The notes beneath the pieces are model-generated. The model had not been told where the DNA came from. It did not search any database and saw nothing but the letters and a program-made list of their open reading frames with translations. Below are positions 8,023 to 8,923 of a DNA stretch of 8,923 nt, in pieces. Numbering within the stretch: the first letter of the stretch is position 1; every line of letters begins with the position of its first letter. The stretch comes from JBHPGW01 sp042569785. GTDB lineage: Bacteria; Planctomycetota; Phycisphaerae; Sedimentisphaerales; Anaerobacaceae. Both the position numbers and the translations under genes were made by a program. The DNA lies in assembly GCA_042569785.1 (NCBI GenBank), contig JBHPGW010000093.1:1-8923 (forward strand). The letters are read 5' to 3'.

Positions 8023-8190
8023 TTAAGCAGCCAACCGATGATAGGATTTGAGCAGTCCACCAAGTCGTTCAATACACTGGATTTTAGCTTTGTCATCAAT
8101 CTTATGCTTCGGCTCGATGATTCTACCCAGTGATTGATGAATTCTCTCATGATGATAGTATTGCCTGTACTGTTCTAATACCTACTCTTC
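8023..8190 (-). pseudogene. C-terminal fragment of an rve-type (DDE integrase fold) transposase
   Basis: Read on the - strand, 8181 down to 8023 encodes 52 residues and a TAA stop: VLEQYRQYYHHERIHQSLG, then RIIEPKHKIDD, then CIERLGGLLKSYHRLAA. The YYxxxRxHQSLG pattern is the well-known end of integrase-core (rve) transposases of the IS3/IS481 type, lying after the last catalytic Glu. The conserved block ends at an in-frame TAG (8182-8184); two more Glu codons lie beyond it, and past 8190 the sequence is unrelated low-complexity DNA. The DDE residues and N-terminus are missing, so this cannot be active. The exact IS family is not assigned, and no terminal inverted repeats could be paired. Confidence 0.8.
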
Positions 8191-8209
8191 TTTTCCCCTA
8201 TCGAGTTTT

Positions 8210-8221
8210 ACTATCGATAGT
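8210..8221. repeat. ACTATCGATAGT palindrome, copy 1
   Basis: This 12-bp perfect palindrome is identical to the one at 8426-8437. A related half-site, CTATCGAG, lies just upstream at 8198-8205. Confidence 0.6.
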
Positions 8222-8315
8222 TTTATCATTAAATCCTATTTTAGAGTAGTTTGAGTGGGTACGTATTTTGCTAAAGTGGGGTATGGATAGTTGGGTAATG
8301 AGGTAGAGAGCAGGA

Positions 8316-8347
8316 AGAATAGTTTTTATGACTACTTCAAATAAAAC
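8316..8347 (+). repeat. 32-bp direct repeat, copy 1
   Basis: This matches 8585-8616 at 30 of 32 positions (269-bp period). It includes an ATG at 8328 that opens MTTSNKT, preceded by a purine-rich AGGAAGAA. One of the two differences is silent in this frame (ACT against ACC, both Thr); the other lies before the ATG. The frame from this copy runs to 8591, but its product is low-complexity and is not called as a gene. Confidence 0.65.
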
Positions 8348-8383
8348 AATGACAACTCTCACCCCCTCTCCTACTCCAATCCT

Positions 8384-8401
8384 GGACAATCTCCGTTGTC
8401 C
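8384..8401. repeat. Short hairpin
   Basis: GGACAA and TTGTCC form a perfect 6-bp stem around TCTCCG. The stem may extend by two pairs with one bulged base. No T-run follows on either strand, so it is not called as a terminator. Confidence 0.35.
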
Positions 8402-8425
8402 CAGCAGGTATGTAGTCCTATCTCC

Positions 8426-8437
8426 ACTATCGATAGT
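8426..8437. repeat. ACTATCGATAGT palindrome, copy 2
   Basis: This second exact copy of the 12-bp palindrome lies 216 bp from the first. Shorter relatives follow at 8555-8563, 8649-8655 and 8773-8791. Confidence 0.6.
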
Positions 8438-8543
8438 CATACTACTCCCCCTCCTACTAAATAATAATTCTTTTTTTAGCTCATCCTATACCCTTACATC
8501 AATAGATCGTAGTATATTGGACACCAGCCTAAGCAGGATTCCT

Positions 8544-8563
8544 AAAATCGATTTTATCGATAG
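8544..8563. repeat. Tandem ATCGAT palindromes
   Basis: AAAATCGATTTT (8544-8555) is a perfect 12-bp palindrome that overlaps TATCGATAG (8555-8563) by one base, so two ATCGAT cores lie 9 bp apart. Confidence 0.5.
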
Positions 8564-8584
8564 GATGGAATTAGGGAGAATGGG

Positions 8585-8616
8585 AGAATAGATTTTATGA
8601 CTACCTCAAATAAAAC
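8585..8616 (+). repeat. 32-bp direct repeat, copy 2
   Basis: This is the partner of 8316-8347. Its ATG at 8597 again opens MTTSNKT, after GGGAGAA, but the frame stops after 16 codons (MTTSNKTITLLQSKPV). A TATCGAT core follows at 8649-8655, as one follows copy 1 at 8426-8437, although the spacing differs. Confidence 0.65.
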
Positions 8617-8772
8617 TATTACATTATTACAATCGAAACCTGTTTGACTATCGATGGGATAAGTTAGAATGGCCGGATTAACAAACAGTCTAAAATTAGA
8701 TTCCAGCGTAAATCTAGCGTCAATTTTATTAGCACTCCAATTAGTCTTTATTTTGACTCTGTGTCTACTTCC

Positions 8773-8791
8773 TATCGACTTTTTGTCGATA
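8773..8791. repeat. TATCGAC hairpin
   Basis: TATCGAC, a five-T loop, then GTCGATA form a perfect 7-bp stem. It belongs with the nearby TATCGATA palindromes by sequence. Neither strand has a terminal T-run, so it is not a typical terminator. Confidence 0.45.
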
Positions 8792-8868
8792 TGTTAAAAT
8801 AGTCAAAAAATGAGTGTTGTAAGTTGTTGAAATTAAACAAGTTATGAACAGTAAATTCCAGCCATAGG

Positions 8869-8907
8869 GCTTGGGAAGCTGACACTCTACCGCTGAGTTA
8901 CGCCCGC
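8869..8907 (-). tRNA. tRNA-Gly(CCC), 5' half only (truncated, probably a pseudogene)
   Basis: On the - strand from 8907 the cloverleaf reads GCGGGCG (acceptor 5' strand), TA, D-stem ACTC/GAGT around AGCGGTA, a G, anticodon 5' stem TCAGC, and loop TTCCCAA with anticodon CCC for glycine. The 3' stem should read GCTGA, but only GC matches, and the sequence then becomes CCTATGGCTGG. No T-arm (TTCGA-type) or CGCCCGC acceptor strand follows, and I found none on that strand back to 8023. The 39 matching bases fit bacterial tRNA-Gly closely, so the identity is firm. As it stands it cannot fold into a whole tRNA. It may be the remnant left by an insertion or rearrangement in the anticodon arm. Confidence 0.75.
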
Positions 8908-8917
8908 TTAACTACTT

Positions 8918-8923
8918 ACTATA
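8918..8923 (-). promoter_or_regulatory. Possible -10 box of the tRNA-Gly fragment
   Basis: TATAGT on the - strand lies 10 nt before the tRNA 5' end. It would suit a tRNA promoter, but the -35 region is beyond the window. Confidence 0.25.

Larger units (their letters stand above)
8191..8868. other. Low-complexity non-coding stretch between transposase remnant and tRNA fragment
   Basis: About 680 bp holds no convincing gene. It is AT-rich with pyrimidine-rich tracts on the + strand, several TATCGATA-type palindromes, a 32-bp direct repeat, and a few hairpins, each listed separately. Open frames of 80-87 codons occur on both strands, but their products look random and overlap one another. The segment begins where the transposase match breaks off and ends where the tRNA-Gly match breaks off, so it is probably decayed insertion DNA. 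Confidence 0.5.

Noticed and set aside
8198..8440. 80-codon - strand frame with a good AGGAGGGGG ribosome-binding site and a hydrophobic stretch
   Set aside because: The product has no recognisable motif, spans the palindromes and the hairpin, and overlaps an equally plausible + strand frame. Not enough to call a gene.
8328..8591. 87-codon + strand frame starting MTTSNKT
   Set aside because: Low-complexity Ser/Thr/Leu/Pro product; the second repeat copy stops after 16 codons, so the frame is not conserved.
8210..8791. CRISPR array from repeated TATCGATA motifs
   Set aside because: Repeats are only 7-12 bp, vary in sequence and are irregularly spaced, and no cas genes are near.
8023..8868. 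Group I intron inside the tRNA-Gly gene
   Set aside because: No 3' exon was found on the - strand down to 8023, and no conserved intron core elements could be recognised by eye.

Overview
The window looks like accessory chromosome of a bacterium from the Planctomycetota, most likely the Phycisphaerae/Sedimentisphaerales side. This is inference. It rests on three things: a very large secreted-type protein built from right-handed beta-helix, calcium-binding and GH123/DUF4091-like modules and rich in Asp-Pro-Asn / Glu-Pro-Asn triplets; a small protein ending in a textbook PEP-CTERM exosortase signal; and AT-leaning composition with long low-complexity intergenic DNA.

Region 1 (1-6824, + strand) is one open frame that already runs at the left edge, so its N-terminus is outside the window. 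In order it carries a PKD-like beta-sandwich, a thrombospondin-type-3-like Asp-rich linker, two beta-helix domains, a second pair of Asp-rich linkers, a third beta-helix, a lectin/CBM-like jelly roll, two further beta-rich segments, and a C-terminal domain resembling the GH123 (DUF4091) catalytic domain with a candidate Asp-Glu catalytic pair. A linker-plus-helix module is duplicated inside the protein.

Region 2 (6825-7758) is an intergenic segment with a near-consensus sigma-70 promoter, an A/T inverted repeat abutting its -35 box, a 5' leader with two tiny overlapping reading frames and a 15-bp palindrome, and then a 235-residue PEP-CTERM protein with a signal peptide. Both genes appear to make exported proteins: the large one a candidate glycan-binding and glycan-cleaving protein, the small one a substrate of exosortase sorting. 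The strong promoter between them argues for separate transcription.

Region 3 (7759-8923) has no convincing intact gene. It holds the last ~52 codons of an rve-type (DDE integrase fold) transposase on the - strand, a ~700-bp low-complexity stretch with repeated TATCGATA-type palindromes and a 32-bp direct repeat, and the 5' half of a tRNA-Gly(CCC) gene on the - strand. The tRNA sequence stops matching two bases beyond the anticodon loop. The segment reads as a decayed insertion zone next to a broken tRNA gene.
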